Part shown: positions 1 to 11,100 of the stretch, in pieces
Layout: each line of letters begins with the position of its first letter
Numbering within the stretch: position 1 is the stretch's first letter
Source of the DNA: Suillus spraguei
Taxonomy: Eukaryota; Basidiomycota; Agaricomycetes; Boletales; Suillaceae
DNA length: 64,000 nucleotides
NCBI GenBank assembly: GCA_016800925.1
Contig: JABCPU010000132.1
Coordinates: 62,001-126,000 of the forward strand
Direction of reading: 5' to 3'
Made by a program: the position numbers and the translations under genes
Notes under the pieces: model-generated
The model's database searches: none
The model's input: only the letters and a program-made list of their open reading frames with translations
What the model was told of the DNA's origin: nothing

Positions 1-2466
1 CTTCCGTTTTGAATCTACCGGGATGACCCGCGGTAGGATGATCATGATACCTGTTCAGGATATCGGAGCGATGCGCTGGTGGAATATAGGCGCGATTCTT
101 AAAATAGAGGACATTCTCCTCAATCTTCCAGTCAGAGAGTGCCGATTTCATAGGGGGAAGGCACACACCATCAAGGGCATCAGACGCCGTCTTGAAGACA
201 GGGTCGTCGAGGGGGTCAGAGGATGACAGCACATCCTTCAAATCGGTGTCAATAAGACGAATGAATAGAGCGTCAGGGAGGAGGGTCTGGTCCTCGTTAT
301 CATCTTTACCGGAGTCGTAGTCAGGCCGGCGGGAGAGTGCATCAGGTACTGCTAGTTTAGTACCTGCAACGTGATGCAGTTCAATGTCATAGATAGATAA
401 AATCAATTGCCAATGTGCTTGGCGACGGGTAAGCTTCTGTGCACTTCTAAAGTACAGAAGATTCTTATGGTCGGTGAATACCAGGACGGGGTGTGGGTTT
501 CCTTCGAGATAATGACGCCATTCGTTTAATGCCCGGATCACAGCAAGGAGTTCTCGATTGAAGATCTGGTAATTGCGTTCTGCGGGGTTCAAAGACTGTG
601 AAAGATATGCACATGGATGATAAACACCATTTTCATCAGTCTGCAGTAGAACTCCGCCAGTTGCTACGAGCGAAGCGTCGGTAGCGATAGCAAATTGTCA
701 GGAGGGGTCAGGGTTACGAAGTACCGGTTGGGATGTAAAGCGTTGTTTCAGTTCTTCAAAGGTGTCCATGCATTCAGTTGACCATTCAAAAGCCTTATCT
801 TTCTTTGTTAAATCGATAAGAGGTCGGGCAATGTCAGAATAGTGGGAAATGAACGTGCAGTAGAAGTTGCAAAAACCAAGGAATGACCGAACATCTTTTA
901 CAGATTTCGGGACTGGCCATTCGGAGATTCCCTTGGTTTTGGCGGTGTCCATAGCAACTTGTCCGGGGCGAATTATCATTCCAAGGTATTCCACTTCTTC
1001 TGCATCGAAGGTACATTTTTCTGGTTTCAAGAACAGGTGTTCCTCCCGTATTTTCGTCAAAACCCGTCTTGTCCGTTCGCGGTGTTCTGCCATTGTTGTA
1101 GAGAAAATTAGGATATCGTCCATGTAGATAACCATCCATCCTTCATTGATTTTTTGTTGAAAGGCGCGATTCATGTATGCTTGAAAAGTTGCTGGGGAAT
1201 TGCAGAGGCCAAAGAACATGACATTCGGTTCGAAGAGGCTGAATTCTGTGGTAAAAGCAGCTTTCCACCTATCATCAGGATGGATGCGAATGTTATTATA
1301 ACCGGACCGGATATCCATTTTCATAAAGAACTGTGCATTATGAAGGCGTGCGACAAGGGAGATAGGGAGTGGAAGCGGGTAGGCGTTCTTGACTGTCCAG
1401 TCGTTGATGTAGCGATAATCTTGACAGGGACGCAATTCTCCACTTTTCTTTCCCACAAAGAAGAAGCCACTGGCTTGAGGTGACTTCGATTCTGAGATAA
1501 AACCCTTGGCAATGTTTTCATTGATAAACATTTTGACGGCAGCGCGTTCTTTTTCCGATAGCGGGTAAACCTTAGACGTGCGAGGAAAAAAACCGGGTTT
1601 AGTATCGATCCGATGATCTATACCAGGGCGTTCGGGGGGTAGTTTGTTCAATCCGTCTTTAGCAAAGTCGTCTGCAAAGTCGTGCAAATAATCCGGGACC
1701 AATTCTTCGAAGGACTTCTTTTTTTTTTTTTTCCATGCTTCTGTTCTTCTATTGGCCGTTGCTCTGTGGGTTCTTGTCCAGCCCGATGCTCAGGTTCGGA
1801 TTCATTCTTGCGCTTCTCAGCGCGGGGAATCGGTGATACTGCTCGTGGTAGTTGTACACGGGGAGTAGGGTCTATAGTACATGGTATTTGTACTTCTGGT
1901 TCAGGATTTTCGGGGACAAAAGGGGTTACGAGGGGTTTCAGAAGTCTGGAATGTTGCCATTTGGAATGATGATTGAAGAGTTGAGGCAACCCATTCTTTT
2001 TCTGATCCGTATCCAAGTCAATTTCAATTTCATCCGATTTCACCGTTCGAGGAAGGACAAGTGTTTCAGCAGCCCAATCGATATTTGGGTTCATTGCTTG
2101 TAACCATGGGATTCCCAGAAGGATTTGATCTCTTCATCCTAGTTTGGTGATATTGAATTTTCCATACATGGTTCATTCATCAATCTTGACTACCAGGAGA
2201 CAGTAGTGTGTGATCGGTCCTCCTTTGATAAGAGTTCCATCTGCTGTAGTAACTCAAAATGGTGTTTTGAGTTTTCGTCGTGTGATTTGATGGAGTTTCA
2301 CAAACTCTTCGGAAATGAATGTTCCCGCCGCTCCTGAATCAATGACGGCGGTGGTGTCGACGGATTTCAAACGAGTACGCGAGTGAAGGGTGATAGGGAC
2401 TCAAAGTTCTTTTCTTTCACCTACAGCACGTACAAGTCTTAGTAATACATTGGGAGAAACATACAT
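1..2466 (-). pseudogene. pol of element C (PR-RT-RNase H-start of integrase)
   Basis: Read on the minus strand, this contains an aspartic protease with a DSGAA-type active site near 2330, then reverse transcriptase at 698-1702 with the YMDD catalytic motif near 1120. RNase H follows at about 430-690 and the integrase N-terminal zinc region at the window edge. Stops break it: a TGA near 2140 in the protease and a TGA at 696-698 where the frame otherwise continues into RNase H. The K-rich linker around 1710-1735 joins directly to RT, with about 430 bp missing relative to A1. The start, an ATG about 20 nt after the gag stop, is by analogy with A1. Confidence 0.88.
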
Positions 2467-2486
2467 CGAATCTTTGTTTCTCCATG

Positions 2487-3294
2487 TCAAAAATCCTCGA
2501 CAATCCGCCTCACAGTTTCTTCGTCTTCGTTTTCTTCTTTGACTTCGGTTTGTCGGAGCGGGGTCTTCTTCTTTCTATCAGGACAGTTATGAATATGGTG
2601 TCCTGTTTTCTTGCATCCGAAGCATTGTCCCTTCTTCATGCATTCGGATCTTTCCGTGTCGGAGATTCGATCTACGACCATTGCGTTGGAATCACAGTTC
2701 GGGGTGTACCGTGCATTTCCATAGTTTTTCTTCTTCTGTTGTGGAGCGTGACGCGTCCTCATGGCTTGAAGGCGATGATAGGAATTGTCAATGGAAACGC
2801 ATTGCAGCACAACGTCTCGAAATACTTCGGAGACATCTCCTAGTGTGAAAAGCTTTGTAAGATTGGATCTTTGTTGCATTATCGGTGATATGAGCCTTGG
2901 CTGCAAGTGCCTCGAAATCAGCGATGTAAGTGTGAAGATCTCCAGTTCCTTGTTTGAGATCCCTGAGTTTTGTGAGTGCGGTTCCTTTGGTATCTACTGG
3001 CTCGAAGGCTTCTTTAAAACTTTTCATAAATTCCACCATGGTTCCATAACCAACTTTTTGTCCAGAGGTGTCGGTTGATTGAGCATGGTCAAGGAACTGT
3101 TCCTTCCAAGATTTGGCATTCTTCTCGGTCATGAAGGATGTTATGAAGATGATCTTCTGCTTGTCGGTGGTATAGAGCTTTTCATTGATGTCAAAGTGCA
3201 AGTTGCATGACTGGATAAACTCGTAAGAGTTATCGCGATCTCCATCAAAGGCTTTTGGCTGGCCGATCTTGTATTCAAATTCTTTGGTCGTCAT
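2487..3294 (-). pseudogene. gag of element C, frameshifted
   Basis: This encodes the family-A Gag, the capsid-like protein of a Ty3/gypsy element. It starts MTTKEFEYKIGQP and is collinear with the intact 278-residue Gag at 7303-8139. Near 2850 it lacks 29 bp present in A1, which shifts the frame. Downstream the correct frame resumes with the nucleocapsid knuckle C-x2-C-x4-H-x4-C (around 2600-2640) and the acidic tail ending EDF, directly before the stop. The frameshift makes this copy a pseudogene unless it is a sequencing error. Confidence 0.9.
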
Positions 3295-3469
3295 ATTGAT
3301 GATTCGTCTAGTGAGTTATACTTTCTCGATGCCTACATGCGCTGTCTTGCTGTCCGTTAGGGCTTGTCTTCTGTCAGAGGGCTTCTCTTGACAATCTGCT
3401 CAGCGTACGCTAGTTCAGGGTTCAGGGTCGAGGACTGGATAGTCGACGATCAGGTAGACTTTAATCTTT

Positions 3470-3945
3470 TGTTACGAACTGGGGTGGCGTCACCAGCGAC
3501 AGTGAAAAGACACAGACGGTCTGCTGGGAAGTTCTTACAATATCCAAAAGAGGATAAGGTGAAAGTACAAGGAACGCGTTCCGAGTACGATCAAGGGTTC
3601 AGCCTCAAAGACAAGTCTAAGAGGTATCCGCGAGAATAGAGACTAAGGCTAAGGAGTGCTTAGACTTAGAGATGATTCAAGACGACTTAGGTTGGAGACC
3701 TAAGCAAAGGAGATTCCAGGTGAAACCCAGTAAGATTAAAGTAAGGAATCTACTACAAGTACACTGTGCTTAAATAGGCCAATATGTGCGCACAGACCAA
3801 GTGACCATGAGAATGTAACTGCGTATCCTAATAAGGAAGGCATGTTTTGTACAAATGCGTTGAGCATATGAGTCAGAGTCATGTGACATGATATACAAGT
3901 AAAGAAACAAAGGGAAAATGAATAGGAGTACGTACGACTGTAACA
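3470..3945 (-). repeat. LTR of element C (family A, 476 bp)
   Basis: On the minus strand this repeat starts TGTTAC and ends GTAACA. It matches the LTRs at 6630-7104, 13781-14255 and 19381-19855 along its whole length. A TATTTAAG box and the conserved ACTTTAATCTT segment lie in its middle. The bases immediately inside it (about 3458-3469) are the same predicted primer-binding site as in A1. The 175 bp between this LTR and gag (3295-3469) is untranslated leader. Confidence 0.92.
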
Positions 3946-5860
3946 GGATCCAGGAAGATGAGAAGGTGCATGTGAGGCAGACCACGCTTTTGATATTCAA
4001 TGGTGTACACCAATCCTGCAACCTTGCCATAGTAGCCTTTGCGAACCTTCTTCAGCAGGGCCTGCTGCTTTTGATAGAATACGCAAGCCACTAAGTCTGG
4101 ACGGTCCACAGCAGTTTGACCTACATAAGAAAACTTGTCAGAATCAAGTCATCATAATGCATCAATATGTCACTTTACCTGGAAGGAGATTCTCAGTAAT
4201 CTCAGGCCAGCTTCCATTGGCAGTCATTGTCAGGAAGAGATCAGGCTTCTTGCATGCACAGCAAATGGCCAAGGAGTCCTGCAGGAGCTGCTGCATATAG
4301 CGAGGGCTTCCAGAATGAGAGGAGGGAAGGATTATAGCACGACCTGTCTCAGCCAAATTGCCTACTCCATCATTGAGAATGTTATCTGTGAGGCCTTGGT
4401 AGCAGTCAGCCTTGATCTTCTTCTGGTTGTTTCTTATCCAGTTGAGTCTGCTCTGCTCGATGGATGCCCAAGCATCAACAACATACTGCTAGAACAGCCT
4501 TCCACCATGAAAGTTGTTGTTGTGGTCAATGTGAGCTGGACGGGGATGAAGACAAAAGGCATAATATAGCAGCTGAGTCACTTTTTTGGCACGTGCACAT
4601 CCACCCTAAGGATTGATCATATCAATGTAAAGGTCCCAGCCATCCTCTCCATTGGGAAAGAGAAGGACATAATGGAGACAGGCATATGCATGATTGAGTT
4701 GACTAATATGCCTAAGTCGACCATTTTGATAATATAACATGATGTCACATTCATGAGACACCTCCTCAGATTCATCTCCAGGAAGAGCTGCAGCAATTTC
4801 ATTGGCAGTGGGAAGGTTATATCTTCGACCATCTGTGCCTGGCAGGAAGTGAATATGCACAGAAACATCTGTCTGCTCCTCTGGAGGCTTCTCTTGCATG
4901 ACTTGATAGGCTTGCTTGTAGACAGCAGCATAGGGGTGTTTTCAATGCAACATGTCATGCAGATCTCTGAGAATCTGACAATCAAGACCTTCATTTCCAG
5001 GGCGGGTGGTATGGATATTGGTGGCTTCTTCAGAGTCATATATATAAAGTTGTGCATATGAAGGCTGGACACCCTCTGGAGGTAGAAGATTGCCTATGAG
5101 GTGATGGAGAGAGCCATGGATATGAAAAGCATTTGGACCAGATCCTCGAAGAGCACGATCCTCAATATTGACACCAACAGATGTGAATGCAAGAGCACTG
5201 TTGTACTGGCGAATTTTTGACACAAATGTTCTGTCTCTATATGCCTGCTCCAGCTCAGGTGGCCATGCTGGAAATGGGGGATGGCTGACTTGGCCCTGCA
5301 AGCAGCACATACCAAAGCGAGGATTTTGCAAAGAGGAGTTAGAGAGTCTTTCACATGTAAAGTGAAGTGCATGACATTTGGGGCACTCCACATTGAGGGG
5401 ACCAAGAGTGTGATGGTTGACTGGTTCTGTATATGGTCAAGCTCCATCAGGGATAGGAATGACCTGATTGACGTGCTGCTCATCCTCTGCTTCACACTCC
5501 TGGCGTTGTTCCTCCTGCTGGGTTCTCCTTCTCTCCTGATCATCTGCATGTTGCTCTTGAGATATTGGGTCATTATATTCGTGGAGTGCCTCATCAAGAC
5601 GCTCCTGCTCCTCATGAACTCTCTGCTGCTCACGGTTGTGGCAGGCCTCTTCCTGTTAACTTGCTTGTAGAACACCCTGAGCTTGTCTATCCTCCTGATG
5701 CTGCCATTCCTGCTGGATTTGATCATGGTGTAATGCCTCCTGTGTTTGTCTATGAAGCAAGTCATCTCTAATCTGTTCCTGCTGGAGATCATGTTGAAAC
5801 TGAACATTGAATTGTTGATAATCAGGTTGAGGTGGTGCAGGCAAAGGTGGTGCAGGATGG
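3946..5860 (-). pseudogene. Helitron Rep/helicase gene, middle part
   Basis: Minus-strand reading recovers the N-terminal Helitron_like_N region of a rolling-circle transposase. There is a CPKC/CC zinc-like segment near 5250-5390, a 'YNSALAFTS' and 'PSYAQLYIYD' block (4940-5230), 'RRYNLPTANEIAA' (about 4790), and 'LPSSHSGSPRYMQQ' with 'TMTANGSWPEI' (4190-4350). The HUH motif GLPHMHLLIF lies at about 3965-3995. A GT-AG intron of about 60 nt fits at about 4120-4178. The gene is cut on the right by element B (5861) and on the left by element C (3945). At least one in-frame stop (TAA near 5656) is present. The Tyr motif and helicase would lie beyond C, outside the window. Confidence 0.88.
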
Positions 5861-6629
5861 TGTTACAAGAACACCTTCTTGCGCCCCTACTATCATTTTT
5901 CCTCCTATGCATTGCCATCTACTCTCGTCCTGATGAGGCCTCCATCCTTGTCCTCCGCTACCTCATCTGGCTTGCCATCGTCACCCCCTACCTTGCCTAT
6001 GCTTGTCTTCTTCATCGTTGCTAAACACGCCCTCTTCGCATGCCTTCTACCTCCTCTGCACCTATGCATGCCTCTCTTGCTTCGCGCGCTTCAAGCGCCT
6101 CCTCTGCACTCGTCGCATTACCTTGCGCTTCAACATGCGTACCCTCTTGGTTCACGGGAACCCCCAGTTGGCCCTCAAAGACCTCTTGGTATCGTCTTAT
6201 GCTTTATCCTTTTACCATTTACCCTTCTTGACTCATGTGTCGCCTCATTGGCTTGTACCCTTTATACCTTCAGCTCCGCACTTATGACTCCTTCGCACAC
6301 ATGCGCATTCTCATTGGTTGATATGCCTCTGACTTGTTTATGAGCATGCATCCTCTTATTGGCTATCTAACTTCATACTTAATTTAGCGATACTTACATA
6401 TTCGTGCTCCGCTTCAATCTTATGTATAAATATGCGCAGATAGCCTTTGTACTTCTTTAACTTGAATCTACTTGATCTTTGACCCTGAACTTCCTTTCAA
6501 TAAGCTTTTCATAAGCTTATCGTCTCTATTCGAACTTCGTAGAAGCTCATCACTTCTACGTCTTTGATCGTCATCAAGAACCTCGTCCCTGTGATGAAGG
6601 TTGTGAGACAGCGCATAGCGCCCACCTCC
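5861..6629 (+). repeat. 5' LTR of element B, left part
   Basis: This begins TGTTACAAGAACACC and matches 27454-28215 of the 3' LTR base for base apart from scattered changes and one 9-bp indel. It contains TATAAATA (6425-6432) followed 27 nt later by AACTTGAATC (6459-6468). That segment is complementary to the predicted primer-binding site at 19983-19992. The LTR continues at 19861 on the other side of the family-A composite. ORFs seen inside this LTR are considered chance frames. Confidence 0.93.
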
Positions 6630-7104
6630 TGTTACAATCGTACGTGCCCCTATTCATTCTCTCTTTGTTTCCTTACTTGTATATCTTATCACATGACTCT
6701 GACTCATATGCTCAATGCATCTGTACTATAGTTGCCTTCCTTATTTGGATACGCACTTACTTTCTCACGTCTCTCTTGGTCCGTGCACACATATTGGCCT
6801 ATTTAAGCATGTTGTACTTGTAGTAGATTCTTTACTTTGATCTTACTGGGTTATACCTGGAATCTCCTTTGCTTAGGTCTCCAACCTAAGTTGTCTTGAA
6901 TCGTCTCTAAGTCTAAGCACTCCTTAGCCTTAGTCTCTATTCTTGCAGAACCTCTTAGACTTGTCTTTGAGGCCGAACCCTTGATCGTACTCGGAACGCG
7001 TTCCTTGTACTTTCACCTTGTCCTCTTCTGGACATTGTAGAACTTCCCAGCAGACCGGCTGTGTCTTTTCACTGTCGCTGGTGATGCCATCCCAGTTCGT
7101 AACA
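6630..7104 (+). repeat. Family-A LTR (5' of A1, 475 bp)
   Basis: Starts TGTTAC, ends GTAACA. A TATTTAA box lies at 6800-6806, and ACTTTGATCTT lies at 6834-6844, where other copies have ACTTTAATCTT. It is preceded by the target duplication CCTCC. Its private variants are shared with the LTR at 19381-19855, for example the GTATATCTTATC and TTATTTGGATACGC blocks. Confidence 0.95.
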
Positions 7105-7105
7105 A

Positions 7106-7116
7106 AAGATTAAAGT
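7106..7116 (+). promoter_or_regulatory. Predicted self-priming primer-binding site, family A
   Basis: AAGATTAAAGT lies one base after the 5' LTR. It is an exact complement of ACTTTAATCTT found in the family-A LTRs about 28-34 nt downstream of the TATTTAA box, the expected RNA start. Tf1 of fission yeast primes minus-strand synthesis with the first 11 nt of its own RNA, and this arrangement fits that mechanism. The match is seen directly; the mechanism is inferred. Confidence 0.6.
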
Positions 7117-7302
7117 CTACCTGATCGTCGACTATCCAGTCTTCGACCCTGAACCCTGATTGCTTAGATAAGCAGATTAGCATATGCGTACGCTAAACCG
7201 ATTGTCAAGAGAAGCCCTCTGACAGAAGACAAGCCCTAATGGACAGCAAGACAGCGCGTGTAGGCACCGAGAACGTACAACTCACCAGACGAATCGCCAA
7301 AT

Positions 7303-8139
7303 ATGTCGATCAAAGAAATTGAATACAAAATCAGTCAGCCAACCAGTTTCGATGGAGATCGCGACAATTCTCACGAATTTATCCAGTCATGCAATCTACA
7401 CTTCGACATCAACAAAAAGCTTTACACCACTGACAAGCAGAAGATCATTTTCATAACATCCTTTATGACCGAAAGAAATGCCAAATCCTGGAAAGAGCAA
7501 TTCCTTGACCATGCTCAATCAACCAACACTTCTGGACAAAAAGTTGGTTATGGGACAATGGTGGATTTTATGAAAAGCTTCAAAGAAGCCTTCGACCCAG
7601 TGGATACCAAGGGAACTGCACTCACGAAACTCAGAGACCTCAAACAAGGAAGCGGAGATCTCCACACTTATATCGCTGACTTTGAGGCACTTGCAGCCAA
7701 GGCTCATATCACCAATAATGCAACGAAGATCCAATTCTTCCAAGATGGCCTGAATTGGGGCATCCTTACAAAGCTTTTCGCAGTAGGAGATGTCTCAGAA
7801 GTATTCCGAGACGTTGTGCTGCAATGCATTTCCATTGACAATTCCCATCATCGCATTCAAGTCATGAGGACACGTCATGCTCCACAACAGAAGAAGAAGA
7901 ACTATGGAAATGCACGCTACATACCGAACCATGATTCCAACACAATGGTTGTAGATCGAATCTCCGATATGGAGAGATCCGAATGCATGAAGAAGGGACA
8001 ATGCTTCAGATGCAAGAAGACAGGACATCACATTCATAATTGTCCTGACAGAAAGAAGAAGACCCCACTCCAACAAACTGAAGTCAAAGAAGAAGAAGAA
8101 GACGACAAAACTGTGAGGCGGATTGTTGAGGATTTTTGA
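7303..8139 (+). CDS. gag: Gag of A1 (intact, 278 aa)
   Basis: Gag forms the particle that packages the retroelement RNA. This 278-residue frame starts MSIKEIEYKISQP after a 198-nt leader. It has a helical Ty3-type capsid region (residues about 20-190, including 'YIADFEALAAKAHI'), then a basic linker. A C-x2-C-x4-H-x4-C nucleocapsid knuckle lies at about residues 230-243. The protein ends with an acidic tail closing in EDF. The copies in C and A2 are frameshifted or truncated, so this is the best-preserved Gag in the window. Pol begins about 20 nt after the stop in another frame. The starting ATG is the first in frame and is shared by alignment with element C. Confidence 0.93.
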   Translation: MSIKEIEYKISQPTSFDGDRDNSHEFIQSCNLHFDINKKLYTTDKQKIIFITSFMTERNAKSWKEQFLDHAQSTNTSGQKVGYGTMVDFMKSFKEAFDPVDTKGTALTKLRDLKQGSGDLHTYIADFEALAAKAHITNNATKIQFFQDGLNWGILTKLFAVGDVSEVFRDVVLQCISIDNSHHRIQVMRTRHAPQQKKKNYGNARYIPNHDSNTMVVDRISDMERSECMKKGQCFRCKKTGHHIHNCPDRKKKTPLQQTEVKEEEEDDKTVRRIVEDF

Positions 8140-8159
8140 CTTGGAGAAACAAAGATTCG

Positions 8160-11100
8160 ATGTATGTTTCTCCTAATGTATTACTAAGACTTGTACGCGC
8201 TGTAGGTGAAAGAAAAGAACTCCGTGTTCCTATCACCCTCCACTCACATACTCGCTTAAAATCTGTTGACACCACCACCATTATAGATTCAGGAGCGGCC
8301 AGGACATTTATTTCTGAAGAGTTTGTGAAACTCCATCAAATCACGCGACAAAAACTCAAAACACCATTTCGAGTTACTACGGCGGATGGAACTCTTATCA
8401 AAGGAGGACCAATCACGCACTATTGTCTCCTAGTGGTCAAAATTGACGAGCGAACCATGTATGGAAAATTCAATATCACCAAACTAGGAAGAAGAGATCA
8501 AATCCTTCTGGGAATTCCATGGTTACACGCAATGAACCCAAGTATAGATTGGGCCGCCGAAACACTAGTCCTTCCTCGAACAACGAAATCGGATGAAATT
8601 GAAATCGACATGGATAATGATTGGAAGAAGAACGGACTACCCCCGGTTTTCAACTGCCATCCTAAGAAATGGCAACACTCTCAACTTCCGAGATCCCTCA
8701 TTATTCCTTCTATTCCTGAAGATCCGAAGCCCGAAGTACAAATGCCATGTACTACAGACCCCACTCCTCGTGTACAATTGCCACAAGCAGTGTCACCGAT
8801 TCCCCGCACAGAAAAGCGCAAGAATGAATCCGAGCCTGAGCATCGGGTTGGACAAGAACCTATTGAGCAATGACCAATAGACAAACAGAAGCATGGGAAA
8901 AGAAAAGCAGAAGAGGAGATCCCCGGACGAGATGCCAACGTACTGAAATTATCCAAATTCTATGTTCCCCCGAAAACTCTATCAGCTTCAATTGAAGAAA
9001 CCCCGATGAAGAAGAACCCGTGCCCTTGTTGATCCCAACAGAGGACGATGATCAATTCAATACCATGCAAGACGTCTGGCATGCACCAGAAGTCCGTGAA
9101 ATTTCCTCCTACGAACTTGGAGATGGAGAATTTCTTGTGGAATATGATACTGATGGGGTTAGTATGAGAATTATAGAAGAAGTATCCATGGACATGCCCC
9201 TCACACGTGATGGAACTTCCTGACTCAAACAACTCCCCAACTATTCCACAACCTCCTTTCCTCCTCCAAAATACAGTAACAAGGCTCAGGAATTCACCAC
9301 GGATGAGAAGGAAAAGAAAAAGAAATCCTTCGAAGAACTGGTCCCGGACTATTTACACGACTTCGCAGACGTCTTTGCTAAAGACGGATTAAACAAACTA
9401 CCCCCTGAACGCCCTGGTATAGATCATCGGATCGATACTAAACCCGGTTTTATCCCTCGCACGTCTAAGGTTTACCCGCTATTGGAAAAAGAACGCACTG
9501 CCGTCAAAACGTTTATCGATGAAAATGTTGCGAAAGGTTTTATCTCAGAATTGAAGTCACCCCAAGCCAGTGGCTTCTTCTTTGTGGGAAAGAAGAGTGG
9601 AGAATTGCGTCTCTGTCAAGATTATTGCTACATCAATGATTGGACAGTCAAGAACGCCTATCCGCTCCCGCTTCCTATTTCCCTCGTCGCACGCCTTCAT
9701 AATGCACAGTTCTTTACGAAAATGGATATCCGGTCCGGCTATAACAATATTCGCATCCATCCTGATGATAGATGGAAAGCTGCTTTCACTACAGAATTTG
9801 GCCTCTTTGAACCGAACATCATGTTCTTTGGCCTTTGCAACTCACCAGCAACTTTCCAAGCATACATGAATCGTACCTTCCAGCAGGAAATCAATGAAGG
9901 ATGGATGGTTATCTACATGGATGATATCCTGATTTTCTCTACAACTATGGCAGAACATCGCGAACGGACAAGACAGGTTTTGATGAAGATACGAAAGGAA
10001 CACCTGTTCTTGAAGCCAGAAAAATGCACCTTCAATGCAGAAGAAGTGGAATACCTCGGAATGATAATTTGGCCCGGACAAGTTGCTATGGACACCGCCA
10101 AGACCAAGGAATCGCTGAATGGCCAACCCCGAAATCTGTAAAAGATGTTCAGTCATTCCTCAGTTTTTGCAACTTTTATGCACGTTCATTTCCCACTATT
10201 CTGACATCGCCCGACCTCTTATCGAATTAACAAAGAAAGATAAGGTCTTTGATTGGTCAACTGAATGCATGGACACCTTTGAAGAACTGAAACGACGCTT
10301 CACATCCCAACCGGTACTCCGTAACCCTGATCCTTCCCAACAATTTGCTATTGCTACCGACGCTTCGCTTGTAGCAACTGGCGGAGTTCTCTTGCAGACT
10401 GATGAGAATGGTGTTTATCACCCATGTGCATATCTCTCGCAATCTTTGAACCCTGCAGAATGCAATTATCAGATCTTCATTGGGAACTCCTTGCCATAAT
10501 CCGGGCATTGAATGAATGGCGTCATTATCTTGAAGGAAACCCACACCCCGTCCTGGTATTCACCGACCACAAGAACCTTCTGTACTTTCAAAGTGCACAG
10601 AAGCTTACCCGTGCCAAGCACATTGGCAATTGATTTTGTCTATTTACGACATTGAACTGCATCATGTTGCAGGTACTAAATTGGCAGTACCTGATGCACT
10701 ATCTCGCCGGCCCGACTATGACTCCGGCAAAGACGATAACGAGGACCAGACCCTCCTCCCTGACGCTCTATTCGTTCGTCTTATTGACACCGACCTGCAG
10801 GATGTATTGTCATCCTCTGACCCCCTCGACGACCCTGTCTTTAAGACAGCATCCGACACCCTTGATGGCATGTGCCTTCCTCCTATGAAATCAGCACTCT
10901 CTGATTGGAAGATTGAGGAGAACGTCCTCTACTTTAAGAATTGTGCCTATATTCCACCGGCACATCGTTCCGATATCCTGAAAAGATATCATGATCATCC
11001 TACCGTGGGACATCCTGGTAGGTTCAAAACTGAAGAACTCGTCAAACGAGAAGCTTGGTGGCCCGCTATGGGCTCTTATATTCGGAGATACGTTGAGGGT

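Larger units (their letters stand above)
1..3945 (-). mobile_element. Ty3/gypsy chromovirus element C (family A), partial
   Basis: This is the 5' part of a family-A LTR retrotransposon on the minus strand. It runs from a complete LTR at 3470-3945 through gag and pol and leaves the window inside the integrase zinc domain. The five bases to its right (3946-3950, GGATC) would be the target duplication, but the left copy lies outside the window. It interrupts a Helitron Rep gene just after that gene's HUH motif. Compared with copy A1 it lacks 29 bp in gag and roughly 430 bp of the protease-RT spacer. It also has premature stops, so it is not autonomous as read. Confidence 0.9.

Noticed and set aside
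5879..6343. Open frames of up to 154 codons inside the LTR of B (also 27472-27972)
   Set aside because: They lie wholly inside the LTR, are not conserved as proteins between the two LTR copies, and are Leu/Pro/Ser-rich chance frames.
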